This document shows positions 5,566 through 14,107 of a stretch of DNA of 18,874 bases, piece after piece. The first letter of the stretch is position 1, and each line of letters opens with the position of its first letter. Position numbers and translations under genes: made by a program. The notes under the pieces were generated by a model. It saw nothing but the letters and a program-made list of their open reading frames with translations. It did no database searches and was not told the origin of the DNA. The DNA comes from REDI01 sp038123735 (lineage in GTDB: Bacteria > Myxococcota_A > UBA796 > GCA-2862545). The DNA lies in assembly GCA_038123735.1 (NCBI GenBank), contig JAYPAP010000062.1, forward strand, positions 1 through 18,874, in the 5' to 3' direction.

Positions 5566-8052
5566 TTACCGCGTCTGAGACCGGGTCAGCCACCGCTCGA
5601 GGAGTCGCTGGGCGAATAGGGTCTCAATCGCGCTTGGGCCGGAGAGCGGTTCCGTGGAGAGGTCAGATTCGAGGATGCGTCTCGCGGCGACCACCGAGGG
5701 GTGCCAATCGGGGGTGTCGCGCAGGAGCGCATGGACTGGGGCCGACCGATCGCCCAGCGCGGCGAGGGTGCCGGCTAAGGTCGCAGCAGCCGCAGCGTGT
5801 CGATTGCCCCAGCGGACGGAGCGGTCGACCGCTTCACGCAGACGCACGGTGGCCTCTTCAAAATCTCCCTCAAACAGGGCGATTCGACCCAGATTGAAGG
5901 TGTCCTCCGCCGCCCAACGATGGGAGACACTATCAAGCTTTTTCGCGGAGTGTTCCAGGGTCTCGCGCGCGGCGTGGTAGCGCTCGTCGACCATGTCGGC
6001 GAGGGCGGTGAGGGCGCCGATCCCGGAGGCGCGGGGATCGTGTTGCTCGGCCATGAGGGTGGCAGCCGCGTTGAAGTGCCATCGGGCGGTATCGAGCTCC
6101 ATCAGCTCTAGGGCGCAATACCCGAGGGAGTACTCGCAAAAGGATGCCAGCTCGTGCTCTCCCCAGTCGTCGCATGCTTCGCGGGCGACGTGAAAGTCCG
6201 CCCTCGCCTGGAAGAGATCACCGGTCACCCCGTAGAAGCGGCCGCGGACGAGATGTCCCGCGATCATCCAAGCCGGTTCGCCGGCGGTGAGCGCGACCTG
6301 GAGAACCGCATCGGCTGCGGCTCGGGTAGCCTCAACGGCTGGAAGGCTAAAACGGCAGGTCTGTCGCAGGTGATGGAATTGGGTCACCACCGCATGTTCC
6401 GCAGCGTCACCCAACACACGCAAGGCCTTTGTGCGGCTGTCCTGGTCCCGGTGAATGAGAGGGTTTTGGGCTGCGCGGATCTTCGCGTAGACGGTGATGC
6501 TCTCTTCATGCTCGCCATCGAGAAACTGGCGTAGGTAGCGGGCTTCAGAATAGCTATCTCCCCGAACTTCCGCCAGACTAGCGAGGGCGACGAGGAAGGG
6601 GCCCGCCCATGACGGATCGTTGAGGTGCCGCTGTAGGTCGGCCTCGTAGCGCGCCAATTTCGGAGCGGTGCTCCACCCAAAAGCGGCCGGGGTAGCCCAG
6701 GTCTTGTGGATCTCCGTCGCGAGATAGTGACAGAGCTTGGCCCGGGCCTGGTCGACGGTGGACGGCAGCTGACGGGATGCGAAGGCGCGCACCAGTACGG
6801 GGACGCGGAATGCATCTCTGCCGGGCTCTAGGGTGGGGAGAACGAGGGACAGGTCACATAGGGAGAGCACCGAGGCGATGGCATCGCCGTCGATGACCGC
6901 CTCCGCGGCCTCAAAGGTAAATGTATTGGCGAAGGTGGATAATGCAGCCAGCGACTCCTGATGTTCGGCGCTGAGGAGGCGCCAGCTAGCAGAGATGGCC
7001 CGGTCGAGAGAGCCGTGACGACTGTGCGGAGCTTCGCTCGAGATGGAGAGGATCCCCAAGTCGGCATTGAGGCGGCTCGCCAGCGCTTTAGGACCCAGCG
7101 CCCGGGTGCGTGGCGCGGCGAGGGTGATGGCCAAGGCATTGTAGTCCACTGCCGCAACCAGGGCTTTACACTCGGAATCGGGCCAGTCGACGGAGGGCTG
7201 AACCCAACGAGCGCGGGCGCGGAACAGCGCGAGTGCGGCGTCCTCAGGGAGGGGCTGCAGGTCGAGGTATTGCGCCTCAAGGAAGGGATGCGCGCGGGTG
7301 GTGATCAGCCATTTGGCGGCGTCGGCATGCATGAGCTCGCTCATGGCTGCGGGGAGAGCCTCGGTCAAGCCGTCGGCATTGTCGAGAATGATCAGCGCTT
7401 CTCCACGACGGTCCACGCGGTCGCGAACCCCGGCCAACGTGGGGTCGTCTCCCAGCACGAGCCCCAGCCCGCGCACCAGCGCCTCGGCCAATTCATCGGC
7501 GGTGGTGAGGTGCTCACAGGGGACCACCCATACGCCGCCCGGCGGCGACAGGATCCGCCGCCAGTAGTGCGCAAATGCGCATGCGAGGTGACTCTTGCCT
7601 TCCCCCGGAGGCCCCACGATGCACACCAAAGGGTGCTCGGCGACGTAGAGTTCGAGGTCGTCCAGAGCGTCCTCTCTCCCGAAGGTTCCGGTTGGAAGCC
7701 TTGGAATTTGGCAGGGGGCAATGGGCTGGGCATCGGATTCTTTGGCGGCGACCACCAGCCGATAGCCCACGCCGTACACGCTGATGAGGTGCTTCGGATT
7801 CGCGGGATCGGCCTCAATCTTGGGTCGTAGGCGCTTCACGGTCTGGTCGACGGCGCGGCTCCGAACGTTCGGGCTGTATCCCCAGACGTGCTGGAGAAGC
7901 TCACCCCGGGTCACATCTTCGGAGAGGTGCTCCGCCAAATACTGGAGCATCTTGGCCTCAACTTCCGTCAATGGCGTGGAGGCGCTCCGACGCTTGACGG
8001 TGCGGGCGTCGAGGTCGACATCACAGTGCTCGAAATGGAGGGTTTGCGGCAT
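5566..8052 (-). CDS. Winged-helix / STAND ATPase / helical-repeat transcriptional regulator
   Basis: 828 residues. Residues about 5-102 form an OmpR/PhoB-type DNA-binding domain (LTEVEAKMLQYLAEH ... RAVDQTVKRLRPKIE ... VYGVGYRLV). Residues about 120-400 form a STAND/NB-ARC-like ATPase: Walker A GPPGEGKS (147-154), Walker B ALIILDNAD (219-227) and LITTR (249-253). The rest, about 470-828, is Ala/Leu-rich helical-repeat sequence with TPR-like spacing. The arrangement resembles AfsR/SARP regulators without the BTAD domain. Such proteins are usually ATP-gated switches held off until a ligand or partner binds; no receiver domain is present. The ATG has no ribosome binding site (a pyrimidine run precedes it), so the transcript may be leaderless or weakly translated. 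Site B lies 23 bases upstream, which suggests autoregulation. It is divergent from the surface-protein genes. Confidence 0.88.
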   Translation of the reverse strand: MPQTLHFEHCDVDLDARTVKRRSASTPLTEVEAKMLQYLAEHLSEDVTRGELLQHVWGYSPNVRSRAVDQTVKRLRPKIEADPANPKHLISVYGVGYRLVVAAKESDAQPIAPCQIPRLPTGTFGREDALDDLELYVAEHPLVCIVGPPGEGKSHLACAFAHYWRRILSPPGGVWVVPCEHLTTADELAEALVRGLGLVLGDDPTLAGVRDRVDRRGEALIILDNADGLTEALPAAMSELMHADAAKWLITTRAHPFLEAQYLDLQPLPEDAALALFRARARWVQPSVDWPDSECKALVAAVDYNALAITLAAPRTRALGPKALASRLNADLGILSISSEAPHSRHGSLDRAISASWRLLSAEHQESLAALSTFANTFTFEAAEAVIDGDAIASVLSLCDLSLVLPTLEPGRDAFRVPVLVRAFASRQLPSTVDQARAKLCHYLATEIHKTWATPAAFGWSTAPKLARYEADLQRHLNDPSWAGPFLVALASLAEVRGDSYSEARYLRQFLDGEHEESITVYAKIRAAQNPLIHRDQDSRTKALRVLGDAAEHAVVTQFHHLRQTCRFSLPAVEATRAAADAVLQVALTAGEPAWMIAGHLVRGRFYGVTGDLFQARADFHVAREACDDWGEHELASFCEYSLGYCALELMELDTARWHFNAAATLMAEQHDPRASGIGALTALADMVDERYHAARETLEHSAKKLDSVSHRWAAEDTFNLGRIALFEGDFEEATVRLREAVDRSVRWGNRHAAAAATLAGTLAALGDRSAPVHALLRDTPDWHPSVVAARRILESDLSTEPLSGPSAIETLFAQRLLERWLTRSQTR

Positions 8053-8074
8053 GGGAGGAGTGTAGCCGACGCGC

Positions 8075-8094
8075 TGACACAGGCTGACACAATT
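8075..8094 (+). promoter_or_regulatory. Direct-repeat operator-like element, site B
   Basis: Two perfect TGACACA heptamers (8075-8081 and 8085-8091) separated by GGC and followed by ATT. It sits in the roughly 107-bp gap between the divergent regulator and beta-helix genes: 23 bases from the regulator ATG and 68 bases before the beta-helix start. Period, sequence and trailing ATT match sites A and C. A -10-like hexamer at the +27 position of the other sites is not evident here. Binding by the neighbouring winged-helix regulator is inference from adjacency and from the direct-repeat form. Confidence 0.55.
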
Positions 8095-8159
8095 GGGTCA
8101 GTACCCGACGGGACAAGGTGTAGCTGTGCTCCTTGGGGAGCTTGGACTCGGAGGTCAGT

Positions 8160-9593
8160 GTGGTCCTTTCAATGTTGTCATTATTCGCTGTATTCGCAAA
8201 TGATGAGGTGGTGACGTCCGCCGATCAGGACTGGCAGGCCGTGCTCACTGGAGCCCAAGCTGGCGATGTGATCGTGCTTCAGGCGGGCACGTATGATCTG
8301 GACCGGCGGGTCGATCTGCGGGCGAGTGGTCGCGCAGATGCGCCCATCACCGTGCGCGCGGAGGCGCCGGGGGCGGTCCGGTTGGAGTCGACTACGGTCG
8401 AGGCCTTCAAGGTGAGCGGTGCGCACTGGCACTTTGAGGACTTGGATATTGTGGGCGTGTGCGCCAAGGATCACGACTGTGAGCATGCCTTTCATGTGGT
8501 CGGTGACGCCGACGGTTTCGTGCTGAAGAATAGCCGAGTCCTCAACTTTAATGCCCAGATCAAGGCTAACCGAGAGAACGGTGAATTCCCCGATGGTGCC
8601 CTCATCATCGGCAATGAATTTGGCAATGATGCCCCGCGGCAGACCTCGCGCCCCGTCGTCCCGATCGACGTCGTTGGTGCGGATCGGTGGGTCGTAGAAG
8701 CGAACTACTTCCATGACTTTCAGAAGGCGGGTGGAAACGGGATCAGCTACGCGGCGTTCTTCAAGGGCAATAGCCGGCAGGGCGTCTTTCGGCGGAACCT
8801 GGTCGTGTGCGAGGCCGATCACACCGGCGGGACTCGGCTTGGCTTGTCCTTCGGCGGCGGCGGCTCATCTCCAGATTCTATTTGTCGAGGAAGTGACTGC
8901 TCTATTGAGCATGCCGGCGGGGTGATGGAGAACAACATCATCGCTAATTGTCCGGCAAGTTTGGGGATTTACCTGAACAAGTCTAAGAATACCACCATCG
9001 CCTACAATACCTTGTACGATACTGTAGGCGTAGATGCTCGGTTCTCCGTGACTACGGCGCGCCTCACCGGCAACCTGATCGACGGGCGGCTCAAGGAACG
9101 CGATGGCGGCACGATCGAAGTCGACGGACGGGACTTCACCGGTCTTGACCTGAGCACCGTATACGACGATGCGGCGGGCGGCGTTTTTACCGTGCGGGAC
9201 GGAAGTGGGGTAGAAATGCCTGCTTCTGCTGATGCTCCTAAAGTGGACTTCTGCGACCAGGGGCGGGCGACTCCGACTACGGCCGGGGCGGTAGATGCAG
9301 GTTCTGACTGCGATACCACCGCTATCGTGGTGGGGAGCAGCGATGACCCAGGCCCGGGCGAACCCGGCGATACCGATGACACCACGGATGATGGTGCGAA
9401 CGATGGCGCCGAAGATGGCCTCGATAGCGAAATTCCCGTGGATCCTGCGTTTGATCAACGCCGCAGCGTGGGGTGTTCGACGGTGGGGGAGAGACGAGAT
9501 TCGAACCCTACATGGTGGATACCCTTTTTGCCGCTTTGGTGGGGTTGTTTCATGCTTCCAGCCATTTTGCGCTCCCGAAAAGACTCCGAATGA
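8160..9593 (+). CDS. Secreted parallel beta-helix surface protein with MYXO-CTERM-like tail
   Basis: About 477 residues. The GTG at 8160 has GGAGG five bases upstream and is preferred over a TTG at 8133; an ATG at 8172 is also possible. A short hydrophobic signal (LSMLSLFAVFA) precedes the mature start. Residues about 15-330 are a right-handed parallel beta-helix of the kind found in polysaccharide lyases and adhesins: AGDVIVLQAGTYDL, ITVRAEAPGAVRLES, then repeated N-x-I/F turns such as MENNIIAN and TTIAYNTLYD. The catalytic residues of a specific lyase family are not recognisable. An Asp/Gly/Pro-rich linker (about 395-433) is followed by VGCS, a Trp-rich hydrophobic segment and RSRK at the end, which resembles the MYXO-CTERM sorting signal that anchors proteins at the surface. 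Probably first gene of a four-gene exported set, under site B. Confidence 0.85.
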   Translation: MVLSMLSLFAVFANDEVVTSADQDWQAVLTGAQAGDVIVLQAGTYDLDRRVDLRASGRADAPITVRAEAPGAVRLESTTVEAFKVSGAHWHFEDLDIVGVCAKDHDCEHAFHVVGDADGFVLKNSRVLNFNAQIKANRENGEFPDGALIIGNEFGNDAPRQTSRPVVPIDVVGADRWVVEANYFHDFQKAGGNGISYAAFFKGNSRQGVFRRNLVVCEADHTGGTRLGLSFGGGGSSPDSICRGSDCSIEHAGGVMENNIIANCPASLGIYLNKSKNTTIAYNTLYDTVGVDARFSVTTARLTGNLIDGRLKERDGGTIEVDGRDFTGLDLSTVYDDAAGGVFTVRDGSGVEMPASADAPKVDFCDQGRATPTTAGAVDAGSDCDTTAIVVGSSDDPGPGEPGDTDDTTDDGANDGAEDGLDSEIPVDPAFDQRRSVGCSTVGERRDSNPTWWIPFLPLWWGCFMLPAILRSRKDSE

Positions 9594-9658
9594 ACCGCCC
9601 ACCGCGCGGCCGTCTACTGCATCACCTCATTCATCCCATTCCTCTTGCGAGAAACACC

Positions 9659-10438
9659 ATGCGACAACTAACCGGCCTATTTCTTACTCTATCGCTTCTT
9701 CCGGCCTGCGGCGATCCGCCAGACCTCAACCCAAACCTCGACGTAGAAATGCCCGGCAACATCGATGATGGCGGCACAACGCCGAAGCCTGGTTGGTCGG
9801 AGGAGCCCTACGTGCCCTGTCAGGGGGCCACCGAGGAACAACGCCATGAGATCGTCTTCGAGCAGACCGAGGAGTGCCGCTGGGGTGAAAATGGCAACTT
9901 ACTCCCCCGCGATCTATTCATCCAGGCCCGCGAAGCGCAGGTCTACGAGATCGACCTCGATGGGCGTGAAGTCTGTGACTTTGAGTTCGAGTTCGCGGCG
10001 TCCAGAGGCGGGATCGCCTTCGATCTGCAGTACGACGATCACCTTCTTCTCACCGCGAACGACCGGGTGATCTTCAGCTCCGATCGCCGTCTCGTCGTCG
10101 ATCAAGTTCAGGATCAATACGGTCTATATGTCTTTGACTGGGAGACGGTGAAGGGGATGCCGATGGACTTTCGCTCCACCCCTTGGGGGCTCGGCGAGGA
10201 TGCCATCCTGGAGTTCCCAGACTCGGATGTCGGGGGTACCGCACGGATTTCGATCGATGATGATGCGCTGAGCGACCTCGCCAGTGCGGCGGAGGAGGAG
10301 CTGACCTTCTCCCTGTTGGCCTTCGGTGACGACAACTCCGCGTCGGATGAGACCCGGGGGAATGGGCCGGTTCAAGCTGACTGTAGCCATACCGGGGTCA
10401 GTTTTTGGGTGAAGGTCTTCGTCGACGCGGGTCGCTGA
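9659..10438 (+). CDS. Lipoprotein of unknown function
   Basis: 259 residues. The frame is open further upstream, but that part overlaps the beta-helix gene. The ATG at 9659 gives a textbook lipoprotein signal (MRQLTGLFLTLSLLPAC, lipid-modified Cys17), so I start there although the ribosome binding site (GAGA) is weak. The residue after Cys is Gly, then Asp. The mature protein begins with a disordered Pro/Gly/Asp-rich tether (about 18-50) and continues as an acidic, beta-rich globular domain with four Cys (in PCQ, ECRW, VCDF and ADCS). No family is recognised. It lies 65 bases after the beta-helix gene and 34 before the next lipoprotein, so co-transcription is likely. Confidence 0.82.
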   Translation: MRQLTGLFLTLSLLPACGDPPDLNPNLDVEMPGNIDDGGTTPKPGWSEEPYVPCQGATEEQRHEIVFEQTEECRWGENGNLLPRDLFIQAREAQVYEIDLDGREVCDFEFEFAASRGGIAFDLQYDDHLLLTANDRVIFSSDRRLVVDQVQDQYGLYVFDWETVKGMPMDFRSTPWGLGEDAILEFPDSDVGGTARISIDDDALSDLASAAEEELTFSLLAFGDDNSASDETRGNGPVQADCSHTGVSFWVKVFVDAGR

Positions 10439-10472
10439 GAACTAGCGTAAATTCTGGATTTTGAGGTATGTT

Positions 10473-13025
10473 ATGCGGCGAATGGGAATCATCATTGCGG
10501 TATTGGCGCTCGGATTGGCAGGATGTGATTCCAGCCTCGGTGATGGGGCTCCCAGCCCGGCGGAGGCGCTTGAGCGCGGCGCGGTGGGTGGATCGCCGTT
10601 GACCACACTGCGTGCGACCACCGGGAAGTCGATCGGGATTGCGACCACGCTCTCGGCCGACCGCCGCGTGCTCTACCAAGCCCACGGGACCAAACTGACC
10701 GCCTACAATGCGGATCTCCTACGCCGGATGGCCTTCGGGGCCCCGGACCGCGAGCGGGCGGTGATCGCCGAGGCAGACGTCTTCGCAACGCCGATGGCGC
10801 TGCACGAGGTGGGCGATGTGCTGTTCATCGCTGCGGGAGACTTCGGATTGATGACGGCACCTGCGGACCTGAGCAGAGGACCGTCGGTGGCGGTACCAGG
10901 AGAGGATGTGGACTTGTGGTGTATGGATGTGGTGCAGGCTCGATATGCAGGACAAACATTGGTTCTCGCACTGTGGAGCGGTCGCGGGGTACACGAGATC
11001 AGCGTTCATGACGCGGACGGGACGCTGCTCGATACTTTTGTGCTTCCATCCAGCAGCTTCGATCGCGAGGCCACGAGCTGGGCGATGGCCGAGGCTGGCG
11101 GGTTTGTCTACTTGGCGGCCGGGACCAGTGGCATAGTGCGGATGGACTGGCATCTCGCGATGGCGACCGGTACGGTGGTGGCGGAGCAGGGACCCCTCGC
11201 GATCGATCGCAGCGTGGAGCGTCGAGAGGCTGAGCTCATGCTCTCCCGCGACCTGAGCATCGCCGGAAACCAGCTTTACGTTGCGGGGAATGCGCTGGGT
11301 GTGGTCACGGTGGATCTCGATGACCCATGGGAACCCACCATGCCTACGGTGTCCACCCATGATGGGGTCGTCGACGTACGCAGCTATCCCACGAGGGTAG
11401 AGGCGATCACCCGAAAGAACGGTGAGCATGCGGTGATCGCAGGGGTGGCTCCGCGGCCGACTCCGTGGTTCGAGTGGGGCCCCTACTTCCCGTACAGCAC
11501 CTTTGACTGGGAGACGAATGCCCGCGCGGTCCCAGAGATCGTTCTCAATGGTGGGGGTAAGACCTTTGATCGCGGCGTAGGCTCTGGGGTTTCCGTCTAT
11601 GAGGCTTCGACGGTGAGCGGGGAGCTTGAGCTACGCGCCACGGAGCGACTCACGGGTCATGGGACGGGATACAATGATTTGGTTGCGCTGGAAGAACGTG
11701 GAGAGATCTGGGCGTTCACGGAGCAGCCCATCTTGTGGCGGTACAATGCAACGGCGGTCGAGACCTTGCGACACAGTGCGCCTGGGGCGTTTATCGAGGG
11801 CGCTGGCGGCTATTCATCGGGCGCGCCGAGCAAGCTTCTGCCCGATGTGCTGATCGCCGGGGTCGATGGTCAAGAGCGTCTGCCCATGATCACGCTCGAG
11901 AGCGAAGATTCTTTGGGCGAGCTCCCGGTGCCGCAAGGGGGCGACCACTTTACCGGGCTCTGGGTCAGCGACTCGTGGATTACGAAGGACGGAACGGAGA
12001 TGTTTGTCGTGGGCGGTGCTGGAGAGCACTGGGGTCTGCGGGAACTTCGCGATGAACCGGATGGCGTATGGATCGACCAATGGCGCATCCCGGTCGGCTT
12101 TACGGCGGGGGCGACCAATGGCAGGGATCGGTTCGGGTATGACCCGCGCAGTTATTCGTCGTCCTCGGTGGATGAGGCCTCGCATTGGATCGCCCTCGCC
12201 CGCTCCGAGTCCCGCGGCGGCGTAGTGCTGACGACCCGCGCGGCCTTGGAGCTCGCAGCCAAGCAAGCGCCGTCTTTTCCGTCCCAGTCCGCGGTGACCC
12301 ATGACGTCGTCCCCCGCCGGATGGAGAGCTTAGTCCTCCATGAGGAAGCACCTGTCGATGGTTCAGGCTGGCCGACGACCGAGCACCTCTTCGCGTTCGA
12401 GAGTCACTTCTTCGACTCTGCGGCGGGGGGGCGGGTCCTCGGGGTCTCTGCCGGATACTACGTCGACCCTACATCTCCGGACTATCAACGGCCTAAGGTG
12501 GTATTCTACGATCTGGACGGCGCGGATCGGTGTACCATCCAACGGGCGGTGGCCATCGGCAGCGAAGCCCCGGGCATGGCGGTCGACTTTCACACCTTTG
12601 CGGCTGCCGGAAAACAATGGATGGTGGTGGGCTCTACGGGTGGACGGGTCACCCTCCACGACCTCAGTCAACTGCCGCAGGTCTTTGCTGGAACAGCCAC
12701 GGAAGACGTGCTCCGACCTGTCGCGACCTGGGATGTCGGCCCCGAGCCCCTCGATGGCTACCGTGACTTCATCACCGATGTTCACGTGCGCCAGGAAACG
12801 GAGGATGGCGACCCGCGACCGGTGGTCTATGTGGCCGCGAATCGCGGTGGGGTCTACCGCCTCGACGTCATGGATCTGAACGGCCACCCCCGACTGGTGG
12901 ATTCGGTGGAGTCGCGCCTCAATACTCCGTTTCAGGCAGTGAGTCTGAGCATGGTTGAGGTCGATGGGGCACCGATGATGGTGGTCTACGATCACGGCGG
13001 CGGCATTCACACCTTTGGTGAATGA
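10473..13025 (+). CDS. Large beta-propeller (LVIVD-like) lipoprotein
   Basis: 850 residues. The ATG at 10473 has GAGG six bases upstream; an in-frame TTG at 10461 lies on the other side of that site and is less likely. MRRMGIIIAVLALGLAGC is a lipoprotein signal with Cys18. Repeats of a beta-blade pattern recur: VLFIAAGDFGLMTA (about 116-129), FVYLAAGTSGIVRMDW (about 211-226), QLYVAGNALGVVTVDLDD (about 267-284) and, near the end, VVYVAANRGGVYRLDVMD. These resemble LVIVD blades found in surface-exposed propellers of proteobacteria. There is no enzyme motif. Likely role: a surface or periplasmic binding or scaffold protein working with the co-oriented neighbours. Confidence 0.83.
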   Translation: MRRMGIIIAVLALGLAGCDSSLGDGAPSPAEALERGAVGGSPLTTLRATTGKSIGIATTLSADRRVLYQAHGTKLTAYNADLLRRMAFGAPDRERAVIAEADVFATPMALHEVGDVLFIAAGDFGLMTAPADLSRGPSVAVPGEDVDLWCMDVVQARYAGQTLVLALWSGRGVHEISVHDADGTLLDTFVLPSSSFDREATSWAMAEAGGFVYLAAGTSGIVRMDWHLAMATGTVVAEQGPLAIDRSVERREAELMLSRDLSIAGNQLYVAGNALGVVTVDLDDPWEPTMPTVSTHDGVVDVRSYPTRVEAITRKNGEHAVIAGVAPRPTPWFEWGPYFPYSTFDWETNARAVPEIVLNGGGKTFDRGVGSGVSVYEASTVSGELELRATERLTGHGTGYNDLVALEERGEIWAFTEQPILWRYNATAVETLRHSAPGAFIEGAGGYSSGAPSKLLPDVLIAGVDGQERLPMITLESEDSLGELPVPQGGDHFTGLWVSDSWITKDGTEMFVVGGAGEHWGLRELRDEPDGVWIDQWRIPVGFTAGATNGRDRFGYDPRSYSSSSVDEASHWIALARSESRGGVVLTTRAALELAAKQAPSFPSQSAVTHDVVPRRMESLVLHEEAPVDGSGWPTTEHLFAFESHFFDSAAGGRVLGVSAGYYVDPTSPDYQRPKVVFYDLDGADRCTIQRAVAIGSEAPGMAVDFHTFAAAGKQWMVVGSTGGRVTLHDLSQLPQVFAGTATEDVLRPVATWDVGPEPLDGYRDFITDVHVRQETEDGDPRPVVYVAANRGGVYRLDVMDLNGHPRLVDSVESRLNTPFQAVSLSMVEVDGAPMMVVYDHGGGIHTFGE

Positions 13026-13058
13026 ACGCGAGACACGGGTGTTTTTGATGCCTCCTGC

Positions 13059-13086
13059 CCCGGCGAAGGGGATTCCTTGCGCCGGG
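13059..13086 (+). terminator. Strong hairpin between two lipoprotein genes
   Basis: CCCGGCGAAGG (13059-13069) pairs with CCTT-G-CGCCGGG (13075-13086): an 11-bp stem with one bulged G and a five-base loop. It lies 33 bases after the stop of the propeller gene and 40 before the next start. No T-run follows on either strand, so it is not a standard intrinsic terminator. It could be a processing or stability element that lowers expression of the last gene. Confidence 0.4.
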
Positions 13087-13126
13087 CCGAGATGCCTTGC
13101 GCTATGCTGCCCGGATGGAGGGCGTG

Positions 13127-14101
13127 ATGCGAAGCATGGCGGTGATGGTCTTGGTCTTGGGGGGAACGGCATGCACCCGTCCACCCCCTGCACCGGAAGG
13201 GCTCGATGAGGCGGCACGGTACCTGGTGCGAGAATTCTATTCCCCCGATGCGGAGTTTCAGGCTGGAGTCCAAGGCTTCATGCAGTGGTTTGACGACGAG
13301 GGCCGGGAGCTCGTGGGGCTCGAGGCGAGCGTGGATGGGTCGAATGGAAAGGCCGTGGATGCGTTCACCGTCGGGGACTTGCGGGGTGAAGATGTGGCGG
13401 CGCTACCCCTGCTGGCAGACCTCGCGGCGGGCCCACCAGAAGACACCACGGAGACCACCCCACGTGACATCGCAGCGGCAGCAGGCGTGGTGAGTGTGGC
13501 GGAGATGGACTGTCGCTGGACGGAGGCGGAGGCCTATCTCGTGCGCCCCGACCAGGATGTGGTGTTCCCGGATGATTGGGAGGCCTACACCCGCCGGTTC
13601 GTCAGCGGAAGAGAGGCGTTTGAGGCTGGCTCTGCCGGGGAAGACTATGCGGCGGTGGAGGAGCCGGTCATGCCGTATGCCGAGGGATTCGATCCCGAAG
13701 CGCTGGCCTCGACCTTTTTATTTACCGAGAATGATGCCGATCCTACGCCATTGCTCGGGGTGGATATTCCAAGTTATCCCCTTGATTTCGTAGGGCGACA
13801 TGGGCGATTTGAGCTCCTGGATGGCTCCGAGGTGAGCGCCCTGTCCATCCTGACCTTCAGTCGGGATGCAGCCTGGGGTGATGGCGGCGATAATGCACTG
13901 CGACAGTCTATTTCGATCGAGATCGATATCGAGCGCCCCGGGGATAAGACCCTGAGGATGCTCGCGGTGTGGGCGGAGCCAGTGAGTCCGATCCTCTCTG
14001 CAGACTCAGCAGCTACCCTCACGTATGCGGTCAATCGGAGCCAGAAGGCGAGTCGACGGATCTCAGCGGTATGCTCCGGTGAGGAGTCGATCGAAGAGTG
14101 A
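13127..14101 (+). CDS. Probable lipoprotein of unknown function
   Basis: 324 residues from the ATG at 13127, which has GGAGGG four bases upstream; in-frame TTG 13097 and ATG 13115 would place extra residues before the signal. MRSMAVMVLVLGGTAC is a short hydrophobic signal with Cys16, but the -3 residue is Gly rather than Leu, so the lipobox is imperfect. The mature part is acidic and begins with a Pro-rich tether. It has few cysteines (one in EMDCRWTEAE, one near the end). No family is recognised. Last of the four co-oriented exported proteins, it ends six bases before the convergent YciO-like gene. Confidence 0.78.
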   Translation: MRSMAVMVLVLGGTACTRPPPAPEGLDEAARYLVREFYSPDAEFQAGVQGFMQWFDDEGRELVGLEASVDGSNGKAVDAFTVGDLRGEDVAALPLLADLAAGPPEDTTETTPRDIAAAAGVVSVAEMDCRWTEAEAYLVRPDQDVVFPDDWEAYTRRFVSGREAFEAGSAGEDYAAVEEPVMPYAEGFDPEALASTFLFTENDADPTPLLGVDIPSYPLDFVGRHGRFELLDGSEVSALSILTFSRDAAWGDGGDNALRQSISIEIDIERPGDKTLRMLAVWAEPVSPILSADSAATLTYAVNRSQKASRRISAVCSGEESIEE

Positions 14102-14107
14102 GGGAGC

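Noticed and set aside
6961..7830. 289-codon plus-strand open frame
   Set aside because: It is antisense to the Walker motifs and winged-helix domain of the regulator, and its sequence is Gly/Arg-rich shadow.
12363..13217. 284-codon minus-strand open frame opposite the propeller lipoprotein
   Set aside because: It is an antisense shadow; the plus-strand frame has a lipobox, ribosome binding site and repeated beta-blades.
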